The notes under the pieces: model-generated
Told to the model about the DNA's origin: nothing
What the model saw: only the letters and a program-made list of their open reading frames with translations
The model's database searches: none
Program-made: the position numbers and the translations under genes
Origin: an uncultured Clostridia bacterium
GTDB taxonomy: Bacteria > Bacillota > Clostridia > Christensenellales > UBA3700
NCBI GenBank assembly: GCA_947175555.1
Contig: CAMWNK010000010.1
Location: 1-41,598, forward strand
Direction: 5' to 3'
DNA length: 41,598 nucleotides
Part shown: piece by piece, positions 27,059 to 34,248 of the stretch
Position numbering within the stretch: the first letter of the stretch is position 1
Layout: each line of letters starts with the position of its first letter

Positions 27059-27110
27059 GGTTAGATAACGCTAACTCATAGACTGCAATTAAGGTTAGAC
27101 ATAGCTAACC
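27059..27110. promoter_or_regulatory. two inverted-repeat operators of the feo promoter
   Basis: Two copies of GTTAG-N6-CTAAC: 27060-27075 and, with full GGTTAG / CTAACC arms, 27093-27110. The second starts 3 bp downstream of the predicted transcription start, the first just before the ribosome binding site. They resemble DtxR/IdeR-type half-sites, but the 6-bp centre differs from classical DtxR spacing, so the regulator is not certain. Confidence 0.7.
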
Positions 27111-27119
27111 CCTATAATT

Positions 27120-27148
27120 ATTATATACCGCCGTATGACAGGTGTCAA
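27120..27148 (-). promoter_or_regulatory. consensus promoter of the feo operon
   Basis: Perfect TTGACA (27143-27148), 17-bp spacer, TATAAT (27120-27125) on the minus strand. Confidence 0.9.
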
Positions 27149-27225
27149 TTATATGTAAAGCTATTTTCGCACATATCGACTTTATTTTTGCTCGGCTCAA
27201 TATGACCGAAGCTATTGCTCTTTTG

Positions 27226-27243
27226 AGTTAGTGATAACTAACC
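27226..27243. promoter_or_regulatory. third GTTAG-N6-CTAAC inverted repeat
   Basis: AGTTAG TGATAA CTAACC, the same arms as the two feo operators, 80 bp upstream of the feo promoter and just beyond the metA terminator. It could be an upstream site for looping or for a second promoter. Confidence 0.6.
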
Positions 27244-27253
27244 CTCTGCCCTT

Positions 27254-27276
27254 AAAAAAGCGGGCATCAGCCGCTT
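27254..27276 (-). terminator. terminator of metY-metA
   Basis: Stem AAGCGG / CCGCTT (27258-27263, 27271-27276), 7-base loop, six T on the minus strand; 103 bp beyond the metA stop. Confidence 0.75.
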
Positions 27277-27378
27277 ATTACGACATAAATATACACCAAT
27301 CAACAGGCGATGTCAAGCAGTTAGTCGCAACAAACTTAAAAAATTATTACAACCGCTGATTTGGCAAAAAGATAATTA

Positions 27379-28281
27379 TCAACAAAAATCGAATGGAGTT
27401 ACTTGATATACGTAATTGAGCCAATTACTGAACAACAGCGTAGCGGTAGAACGCCACTTCATATTGACTCTGTCCACGTCGCCGTCTATAAAATAATGCA
27501 GAGGTTTGGCTATATTCAGTCCCTTATCCAAGTCTCTCAAATATTCGCGTCTAAGGGTGTATCTGTCATACTCGCTGTGCCCTGTAAAAAAGAACTTCTT
27601 ATTATCCTTGCTCTTGACAATGGAAATGCCGCACTCATCGCCTGCGGCAAGCACTTTCAGCTCGCTGTGCGCGTATACCGCGGCTTCGTCTACGGTAGTG
27701 TGTCTTGACATGGGTATATGCATTATATCATTCATACCGCGTAGCAACGGCTCGTTGTCGTCAAGCGCGCGCACTCTGTACACGCCGAATAGTTTAGCAG
27801 GCAAAAGAGTCTTATTAATGCCGTAATAATGATATAACGCCGCCTGCGCTCCCCAACATATAAAAAGCGTAGAAGTAATGTACTTGTCGGCATAATCCAT
27901 TATGCCCTGCAACTCTCTCCAATACGCGACGTCTTCAAAAGGCAGGGTCTCGACAGGCGCGCCTGTAATAATCATACCGTCGAAATGCCTGTTGCTTATC
28001 TCGCCGAAAGTCTTGTAAAACTTACTCATATGCTCGGGCGGAGTATTTTTACTGACGTAAGAATCGGTATTGACCAGCGTTACGTTGACTTGCAGAGGCG
28101 AATTGCCGAGAAGGCGCATGAGCTGTGTCTCGGTATCTACCTTGGTAGGCATGAGGTTGACGATAGCAATCTCTATAGGTCTTATATCCTGCTCGCTTGC
28201 ACGGGCATGCGACATAACAAAGATATTCTCCTTGGACAGTATGTCGTGAGCGGGAAGCGACTTGGGGATAACTATAGGCAT
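27379..28281 (-). CDS. metA: homoserine O-acetyltransferase, MetA type
   Basis: 300 residues of the glutamine-amidotransferase-like MetA family, which activates homoserine for methionine synthesis. Catalytic C142 (FICWGAQA), H235 and E237 (FFTGHSEYD) are in place. Residue 111 is Glu (GAPVETLPFE). In characterised MetA proteins Glu at 111 goes with acetyl-CoA and Gly with succinyl-CoA, so acetyl transfer is predicted despite the common name succinyltransferase. The neighbouring metY uses O-acetylhomoserine, which agrees. CGGAGG precedes ATG. Confidence 0.95.
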   Translation of the reverse strand: MPIVIPKSLPAHDILSKENIFVMSHARASEQDIRPIEIAIVNLMPTKVDTETQLMRLLGNSPLQVNVTLVNTDSYVSKNTPPEHMSKFYKTFGEISNRHFDGMIITGAPVETLPFEDVAYWRELQGIMDYADKYITSTLFICWGAQAALYHYYGINKTLLPAKLFGVYRVRALDDNEPLLRGMNDIMHIPMSRHTTVDEAAVYAHSELKVLAAGDECGISIVKSKDNKKFFFTGHSEYDRYTLRREYLRDLDKGLNIAKPLHYFIDGDVDRVNMKWRSTATLLFSNWLNYVYQVTPFDFC

Positions 28282-28338
28282 TGCTTACCTCCGTATTACG
28301 GCGCGCCGCCCATATCGAGCGGCGCTACCTGAGAAAAA

Positions 28339-29613
28339 TTAAAGTTTAACCACCTTAAGAGCGTTGATTACGTCCGCAACGATGTCCTCGGCATCTTCTA
28401 TACCTACGGACAACCTTATAAGATTGTCGGGAACTCCCGCCGCGATGAGCTGCTCGTCGCTGAGCTGTCTGTGAGTCGTCGTCGCAGGATGCAGTACGCA
28501 ACTGCGCGCGTCTGCTATATGAGTAACTATCTTGAAGAGCTTGAGCGCCTTCATAAACTGATTGGCAGCCGCTCTTCCGCCCTTGATACCGAAAGTAATC
28601 ATGCCCGAATAGCCACCCTCGAAATATTTATCCGCCAATGCGTGCGAGGGATCGCTTTCAAGACCGGGATATCTTACCCACTCTACCTTATCATTGTCTT
28701 TAAGCGCTCGGGCAAGCGCGATACCGTTCTCGCTATGACGCTGCATTCTCAGATGCAGAGTCTCGCAACCCATATTGGTAAGGTAGGCATTGAAGGGGCT
28801 CATGCAGCAGCCCATGTCTCTGAGGCATTGCGCCCTTATCTTGACTACGAACGCCGCGCTGCCGCATGCGCTCTGATACACCATGCCGTGATAGCTCTCA
28901 TCGGGCGTGGTAAACATGGGATAGCGGGGATTGCCTGTAAAGTCGAGGTGCTTGCCGCATACAATCAATCCGCCCACGCTGCTTGCATGACCGTCAAGAT
29001 ACTTTGTCGAAGCGTGAATTATAACGTCTGCGCCATGCTCGAAAGGTCTGTGCAGTACGGGAGTGGTAAGAGTATTGTCGACAACGAGCAAAACGCCGTG
29101 CTTTCTGCATATAGGCACGAGCTTAGCATAATCGAGTACTTCCATTGCGGGATTGGATACGCTCTCGCCGAAGATCATCTTGGTACGATCGTCGATAAGC
29201 GACTCTATATCCTCGGCAGTAGAATCGCTGTCGATGAATCTGCACTCGATGCCCAGCTTGCGAAGCGAGACGTTGAACAAGTTGAAAGTGCCGCCGTATA
29301 TCTTGCTGATAGATATGATATTATCTCCTGCCGAGCATACGTTGGCGACCGTCATCAATGTAGCGGACATACCCGAAGACGCGGAAATTGCAGCTGCGCC
29401 TCCTTCCAAGGCTGCGACTTTACGCTCGAGCGCATCGCACGTAGGATTGCCAAGTCTGCTGTACATATATCCGGGATCGGTGAGATTGAATATATCCGCA
29501 AGCTGCTCGGGCGTATCGTAGACGAAAGTCGTGCTCTGGAATAACGGCAATACTCTGGGATCGCCGTTCTTGGGCTGAAAGCCTTCCTGCACACATTTAG
29601 TTCCTAATTTCAT
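28339..29613 (-). CDS. metY: O-acetylhomoserine aminocarboxypropyltransferase (sulfhydrylase)
   Basis: PLP enzyme of the Cys/Met family, 424 residues, converting O-acetylhomoserine and sulfide to homocysteine. PLP lysine K204 is in HASTKYLDGH; SRLGNPTCDALERKVAALEGG and CVLHPATTTHRQL are conserved. The start is the ATG at 29611-29613 with AAGGAG 8 bp upstream; an upstream in-frame ATG at 29646 has no such site. It lies between smpB and metA on the same strand with gaps of 49 and 57 bp. A 7-bp GC-rich hairpin without a T-run (28303-28325) lies in the metY-metA gap. Confidence 0.94.
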   Translation of the reverse strand: MKLGTKCVQEGFQPKNGDPRVLPLFQSTTFVYDTPEQLADIFNLTDPGYMYSRLGNPTCDALERKVAALEGGAAAISASSGMSATLMTVANVCSAGDNIISISKIYGGTFNLFNVSLRKLGIECRFIDSDSTAEDIESLIDDRTKMIFGESVSNPAMEVLDYAKLVPICRKHGVLLVVDNTLTTPVLHRPFEHGADVIIHASTKYLDGHASSVGGLIVCGKHLDFTGNPRYPMFTTPDESYHGMVYQSACGSAAFVVKIRAQCLRDMGCCMSPFNAYLTNMGCETLHLRMQRHSENGIALARALKDNDKVEWVRYPGLESDPSHALADKYFEGGYSGMITFGIKGGRAAANQFMKALKLFKIVTHIADARSCVLHPATTTHRQLSDEQLIAAGVPDNLIRLSVGIEDAEDIVADVINALKVVKL

Positions 29614-29662
29614 AATATATCTCCTTACGCCGCGCTGCGACGTCATAATAACAATCTCCCGC

Positions 29663-30124
29663 TCACCTGCGGTTGTACTGCTTGATTATCCTATCCATAT
29701 CGCGCTTGGCGTCCCTGTCGGCGATGTCCCTGCGCTTATCTCTGTTTTCTTTACCCTTGGCAAGACCTATTTCTATCTTGAGCCTGCCGCCCTTGAAATA
29801 CGCCTTAGTGGGCACTACGGTATATCCCTTGGTCTCGACCTTGCCCCTGAGCTTGTCTATCTCTACCTTATTCAATAAGAGCGTGCGCGTGCGCCTTGCC
29901 TCTGTATTAAAGTAACTGCCCTTCTCGTAAGGAGCGATATGACAGTTGACAAGCAAAGCTTGTCCTCCCTTAAAAATCACGAAGCTGTCTCTCAGACTTA
30001 TATGTCCGCCGCGCACAGACTTCACCTCGCTGCCTACGAGCACTACTCCCGCCTCGTAAGTCTCCTCGATGAAATAGTCGTGATACGCCTTCTTATTGCT
30101 ATCTATTATCTTAATGCCGTCCAT
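29663..30124 (-). CDS. smpB: SsrA-binding protein
   Basis: 153 residues, tmRNA partner in trans-translation. IIDSNKKAYHDYFIEETYEAG, LVGSEVKSVR and LLNKVEIDKLRGKVETKGYT are the SmpB signatures; the basic C-terminal tail (KRRDIADRDAKRDMDRII) is present. GGCGGAG precedes ATG. No tmRNA gene is visible within the window. Confidence 0.97.
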   Translation of the reverse strand: MDGIKIIDSNKKAYHDYFIEETYEAGVVLVGSEVKSVRGGHISLRDSFVIFKGGQALLVNCHIAPYEKGSYFNTEARRTRTLLLNKVEIDKLRGKVETKGYTVVPTKAYFKGGRLKIEIGLAKGKENRDKRRDIADRDAKRDMDRIIKQYNRR

Positions 30125-30135
30125 TAACTCCGCCT

Positions 30136-30163
30136 AAAAAAAATCCTCCGTCCTAACGGAGGA
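30136..30163 (-). terminator. terminator between secG and smpB
   Basis: Perfect 8-bp stem TCCTCCGT / ACGGAGGA (30144-30151, 30156-30163), 4-base loop, eight T on the minus strand. It ends the secG transcript. Confidence 0.9.
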
Positions 30164-30189
30164 AAATATAACCGCCGATTGCCGACATG

Positions 30190-30486
30190 TTACCAGATAA
30201 GATAGATTACGAAATAACCTATAGAAAAGAGCAACATGAGGACGCCGCATACGATAGTAGCGATTTTCAACTTAAAGTCTCTCGACCTGCTCTTATTCTT
30301 ACCGGCATAGGTATCGGTCTCGTTGCCGCCGATTGCGCCTATATTATCGTTAGTACCCTTCTGCAAAAGTACAAGCACGATAGTAGCGATACCCGTCAAA
30401 GCCATGAGTATCATCAAGATAGGCTGTAATACCTGAACTACGTAAAAATACGCGCCGCGGTCTACACTTAAAAGAAAATCGAGCAA
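30190..30486 (-). CDS. secG: preprotein translocase subunit SecG
   Basis: 98 residues with two membrane helices (about 17-40 and 74-96) around the GG-containing cytoplasmic loop IGAIGGNETDTY. It is an accessory subunit of the SecYEG channel. TTG start at 30484-30486 with GGAGG 8 bp upstream. Followed by its own terminator. Confidence 0.9.
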   Translation of the reverse strand: MLDFLLSVDRGAYFYVVQVLQPILMILMALTGIATIVLVLLQKGTNDNIGAIGGNETDTYAGKNKSRSRDFKLKIATIVCGVLMLLFSIGYFVIYLIW

Positions 30487-30562
30487 CTTATCCGCCTCCG
30501 TATATGATTGCTAAATAATAATATCATACTTGAGTAGCTTAATCAAGCGATTTTTATACTTT

Positions 30563-31030
30563 TTACAGTTTGGCTCTGAGATTGCTGAGCATCACTATAT
30601 GTATCTCCTCATCTCTGACGATAGCGTGTATCAATGAGATAAGCGACTCGTTGGACAGTCTCGAACAAGCCTTGTAATATGCCGCGATTGCAAACTCCTC
30701 CGACCTTATCGCATCGTCAATCATTTTGGCAATATTGCGGTTGTATCCAAGATTCCTTCCGCTCCACCAGCCGAGATAATCGCCTATCACGGGATTGCCG
30801 CCGCACTTGACGATTGCCTCGCCGAGCAGCGCGTGATGTCTCATCTCTTGAATTGCTATGGTGTGCATAGTCTGCGCAATCTGCGCGTCGCTTGCCACAT
30901 AGCTGTCGTATATATATTGCATTACGGCTGTAGTCTCGCCGTCCCTGCCCGAATATAGCGGCGCAAGTATACGCGCATCTGCCAAAGTCAACTCGCCGCT
31001 AAGCTCCGGATATCCTTTATTATTGTCCAT
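30563..31030 (-). CDS. ferritin-like di-iron domain protein
   Basis: 155 residues, four-helix bundle with repeated ligand motifs: GETTAVMQYIYDSYV, IAIQEMRHHALLGEAI (ExxH), RSEEFAIAAYYK and IVRDEEIHIVML (ExxH). This is the rubrerythrin/bacterioferritin-like pattern, but no rubredoxin domain is present. It may act in peroxide or iron handling, or be a spore-coat-type protein. ATG 31028-31030 with GGAGG 6 bp upstream; a TTG two codons earlier is less likely. Confidence 0.87.
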   Translation of the reverse strand: MDNNKGYPELSGELTLADARILAPLYSGRDGETTAVMQYIYDSYVASDAQIAQTMHTIAIQEMRHHALLGEAIVKCGGNPVIGDYLGWWSGRNLGYNRNIAKMIDDAIRSEEFAIAAYYKACSRLSNESLISLIHAIVRDEEIHIVMLSNLRAKL

Positions 31031-31078
31031 AATCAACCTCCGTATAATCGATACTGTATCATTGTATGCCGCATATCC

Positions 31079-31780
31079 TTACTCCGCAACAACCGACACC
31101 TCGTCGGACACGCACGATTGGACTGCGTCGGCTATATGGACGGCAAGCTCTCTGCGATACCCTTCGCTCATTAACAAACTAAGGTCCTCGGCATTGGATA
31201 TAAAGCCGCACTCCACGATAATAGACGGCACTTTAGGCGCGCATTTAGTAATATAATAGTCTCCGGCAAGCGCGGAAAACTGCCGCTTGCAATACTTATC
31301 GTTGATATAAGTATTTAGCACAGACTGCATAGTCAGCGCAAATCCCTTGCCATAACCTGTATCGTCATAAAATACCTGTATGCCGCGTCTGCTGCTCTGA
31401 GAGTACTTATTGACATGTACGCTTATGACTGCAGACGGGTTGGCTTGCTTTATTATTTCCGACCGCGCTTTCATATCGCTGCGCTTGTCGTCGCCGAGAG
31501 CCCTGTCGCTATCACGCGTGAGCACCGCCTCTATCCCGCGACTCTCCAGCTCGCTCTTGATAGCAAAAACTATCGACAGATTGATATCCGCCTCTTTATG
31601 TCCGCCCGACGACACCACGCCGCCGTCCCAACCTCCGTGTCCGGCGTCGAGCACAACCGTAGCGTAAGGCTTGGGATAAGTAACGGCGGCAGCTATGCAA
31701 TAAACTCCCACACTAAGCGAAACAAGCGCGAGCGCCGCTGCGATTAATGCAACTATCCTCTTCCATCTTAAAACTATCAT
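31079..31780 (-). CDS. cwlD: N-acetylmuramoyl-L-alanine amidase, CwlD-like
   Basis: 233 residues: one N-terminal membrane anchor (8-34) and an Amidase_3 domain. Zinc and catalytic motifs are VLDAGHGGWDGG (first His), HKEADINL (Glu), ISVHVN (second His) and IIVECGFISN (catalytic Glu). CwlD makes muramic-delta-lactam in spore cortex in Bacillus. Next to spoIIE, a sporulation role is likely, but a general amidase cannot be excluded. Only a weak ribosome binding site. Confidence 0.85.
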   Translation of the reverse strand: MIVLRWKRIVALIAAALALVSLSVGVYCIAAAVTYPKPYATVVLDAGHGGWDGGVVSSGGHKEADINLSIVFAIKSELESRGIEAVLTRDSDRALGDDKRSDMKARSEIIKQANPSAVISVHVNKYSQSSRRGIQVFYDDTGYGKGFALTMQSVLNTYINDKYCKRQFSALAGDYYITKCAPKVPSIIVECGFISNAEDLSLLMSEGYRRELAVHIADAVQSCVSDEVSVVAE

Positions 31781-31828
31781 ATAGCGTTAATTCCCTTTTT
31801 TTAGCCCGAAAAGTCGAAAATGGGGCAG

Positions 31829-31872
31829 TTATCCACATAGTTATCCACATAAACATATATTTGTGTGGACAA
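31829..31872. promoter_or_regulatory. cluster of three DnaA boxes
   Basis: TTATCCACA at 31829-31837 and again at 31841-31849 (12-bp period), and TGTGGACAA in reverse at 31864-31872 (one mismatch to the consensus). They fall in the 126-bp gap between the spoIIE stop and the cwlD-like start, in the upstream region of the latter. Confidence 0.8.
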
Positions 31873-31906
31873 CTTGCAACCGCTTTTCTTTATACGATAT
31901 GACAGT

Positions 31907-34201
31907 TTAGTCGCGATTATTAAATATTTTCACAGCCAAAACGGTAGCGTCATCGCCTGCGCCGTTTTTGATTGCGGAGGCAAGCAAGCCGTCGCTGAGA
32001 CGCTGAGGATTACCCCCTGCAACGGTGCGCACTATATACTCCGCGCCCTGCGGCGTAAGCGCGTCGGTAATGCCGTCGCTGACCATGACCACGGTATCTC
32101 CGTCTCTTAGTTTAACCTTCTTTACGTAAGGCTTTATATCGTCGAGTATACCTATAGGCAACGCGCTGCCGCTGATTACCTCGATACCGTTGCTTTTCAC
32201 AATATAGCTTTCCACGCCGCCCAACTTAATGAACTGCGCGCTTCCGTCGGCAAGGTCGAGTATACATATATCCAGCGCACAGAACTTCTCTCCGCCTCTT
32301 GCCGCTAAATATTTATTGATGAGCGCAAGCACGGCATTATCGTCAAAGCCCGCCCTATAAAATCCTTCGATACTCCTCAGGGTAAGCAGACTTTCTCTTT
32401 CCGCAGCCCTGCCGCTGCCCATGCCGTCGCACAGTATGCAAGAGACTCTGTCGCGCATAAGACGGGTAACGGAAATCGTATCTCCTGCTGCTTCCTCTCC
32501 GCTCTTTACCGCGCTAGATACGCCGTATATCACATCGAAGTCGGGCGCACGGGACATAAGTACGTTGACGTATCCGTCTTTAGCGTCGGATAAGCTCACG
32601 ATACGCATCTTACTGCCTGCAAGGCGCGACACCGCGCGTGTAAGGGACTTCTTATCTTCATCGCCCTTGCGCACGGAAAGCGATATCTGTCTGCCGTCCT
32701 CGCGTCCCAACACCGCCACATTGCGACAGGAAATGTTATTATATCCAAGCTCGTCGCCGATAGCGCAGGCTAAAGTATCGTCGCTTACGCCCCCTCTGCC
32801 CAAGTCGGTTACGAGATCTGCAAGCAACTTGCCTATGCTTTCCGTCTGAGACGCCACGGCTAAGCTGCTTTGCGAGACGTCCGACCTCCGCAATGCCGTC
32901 CTGTCTGCGCGCGCTATTTCATCGGCGCAACATTGAGTCAAATCGGATAGTCTGTCGCACTTGGATATTACGAACAGCGGCAAATCGTCCTGTATAGGGA
33001 CGCAACCCGACATACCGCGTCTTACCATAGGCAGGAATATATGATTGTCTCTCTCGCACAGGTTGACGCACGTATCCCTCTTGTCGCACCCTTTGCACAC
33101 TTTGCGTTCCATATCTTCGCAGACTATTTTTTCGTATTCGCAATCGCACTTGACTTCCTCTCCGAAAGCGCGCGACATGTCGAGAAATATATTGGACATA
33201 CCGTTGATTTTATCAAAGATAAGATTGCGCTCCATCGACAGAGCGTATTTAAGCGCGCTGTCCGTATCGGGAGAAAGCGCCGCCGTCAATCGCCTTGCAG
33301 CCGACTTTGTAAGCAACACTATACAAATTATTCCGATGGCAAACAGTATCATATTGCGCCAGCCAAAAGACGGAAAACAATCAAAGACATAGCCGCATAT
33401 CACAAACACTCCCATCTCGGACAGTGCCGCAAACCACTTATTGACTGAAGAAAAGCACACCGCCGCCGCCCAAACAAGCAATACCGCGCCTATAATCTCA
33501 AGTGAACGGAATTGAAGCGATGCTCCGAAAGCAAACGCTACGCTCACCCCCATGCCCGCAAGTCTGCGCATATACATAGCAGATACGAGTACGAGCGCGC
33601 CGAGCGATATATAATACGGCATGAACTGCCACAGCGAAATAGTGCTTATCCCCAACGAAACCGCAGAGATAAGAGAAAACATGCCTGCCTTTTCGTCATA
33701 AGAAAACTTACCCGTCCTCGCTCTGACGATACATGCGTAGCAGGCATAGCAGCACAGCACGCAAAATATCGCGCTCTGAACTACGGATGCGATTGCTATG
33801 ACTATCCTGCCGTTGAATACTATCTGTAACACCGCCTCGGGCAGCTGAGCCACGGCACAATACGCCGTAACAAAAGGAATACGCATGGGTATGGCGAGTT
33901 TATGATGAACGAACTTAGCTCCTCCGAATACCGCAATAAGTGTTAGCGAAGAAATCAGCCCGAGATAATTCATATTGGCGAGCAGATAAGCAATGACATA
34001 GCTAAGAGAAATTACGTAATAATTCTTTCTGCAATAAATGAGCGCGGCGAACAATCCCGCCGATAAAGGTGCGATATTTTTAACAATTCTTGCGCGCGCA
34101 AGCAAATAAAAGACAATGCTCAGCAGCAGCGTAGCGGCAATACGTCTGAATATTACGCCTGTATCTCTCATACAAGAGATATTAGCACACGATACGTGCA
34201 C
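31907..34201 (-). CDS. spoIIE: stage II sporulation protein E (membrane PP2C-type phosphatase)
   Basis: Up to 764 residues. About ten membrane helices lie in residues 15-300, then a cytoplasmic region with a cysteine cluster (CDCEYEKIVC ... CKGCDKRDTC, about 352-382), then the PP2C phosphatase domain (about 560-760): CDGMGSGRAAERES (591-604), VMVSDGITDA and GAGDDATVLAV with metal-binding aspartates. In Bacillus it dephosphorylates SpoIIAA to activate sigma-F at the septum. Start uncertain: GTG at 34201 lies in a hairpin loop and ATG at 34171 (754 residues) has no clear ribosome binding site. Confidence 0.94.
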   Translation of the reverse strand: MHVSCANISCMRDTGVIFRRIAATLLLSIVFYLLARARIVKNIAPLSAGLFAALIYCRKNYYVISLSYVIAYLLANMNYLGLISSLTLIAVFGGAKFVHHKLAIPMRIPFVTAYCAVAQLPEAVLQIVFNGRIVIAIASVVQSAIFCVLCCYACYACIVRARTGKFSYDEKAGMFSLISAVSLGISTISLWQFMPYYISLGALVLVSAMYMRRLAGMGVSVAFAFGASLQFRSLEIIGAVLLVWAAAVCFSSVNKWFAALSEMGVFVICGYVFDCFPSFGWRNMILFAIGIICIVLLTKSAARRLTAALSPDTDSALKYALSMERNLIFDKINGMSNIFLDMSRAFGEEVKCDCEYEKIVCEDMERKVCKGCDKRDTCVNLCERDNHIFLPMVRRGMSGCVPIQDDLPLFVISKCDRLSDLTQCCADEIARADRTALRRSDVSQSSLAVASQTESIGKLLADLVTDLGRGGVSDDTLACAIGDELGYNNISCRNVAVLGREDGRQISLSVRKGDEDKKSLTRAVSRLAGSKMRIVSLSDAKDGYVNVLMSRAPDFDVIYGVSSAVKSGEEAAGDTISVTRLMRDRVSCILCDGMGSGRAAERESLLTLRSIEGFYRAGFDDNAVLALINKYLAARGGEKFCALDICILDLADGSAQFIKLGGVESYIVKSNGIEVISGSALPIGILDDIKPYVKKVKLRDGDTVVMVSDGITDALTPQGAEYIVRTVAGGNPQRLSDGLLASAIKNGAGDDATVLAVKIFNNRD

Positions 34202-34219
34202 CCTAATGGCGTATCGTGT
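34187..34219 (-). promoter_or_regulatory. 10-bp inverted repeat around the spoIIE start
   Basis: Perfect arms ACACGATACG (34187-34196) and CGTATCGTGT (34210-34219) with a 13-base loop that includes the possible GTG start. There is no T-run after it, so it is not a standard terminator of the upstream ATPase gene; it may be an mRNA hairpin controlling spoIIE translation, or a protein site. Confidence 0.5.
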
Positions 34220-34248
34220 CGCTAAATGAGAGTAAAGTGCGAATTTAT

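Noticed and set aside
28471..29544. A 357-codon plus-strand frame opposite metY
   Set aside because: Antisense shadow of a certain gene; low-complexity composition rich in Arg, His and Ala.
29614..29662. SAM riboswitch or tmRNA next to metY and smpB
   Set aside because: The gap is 49 bp, too short for either, and holds no matching motif.
31829..31872. DnaA boxes as the replication origin
   Set aside because: No dnaA, dnaN or AT-rich unwinding region nearby; three boxes alone do not make an origin.
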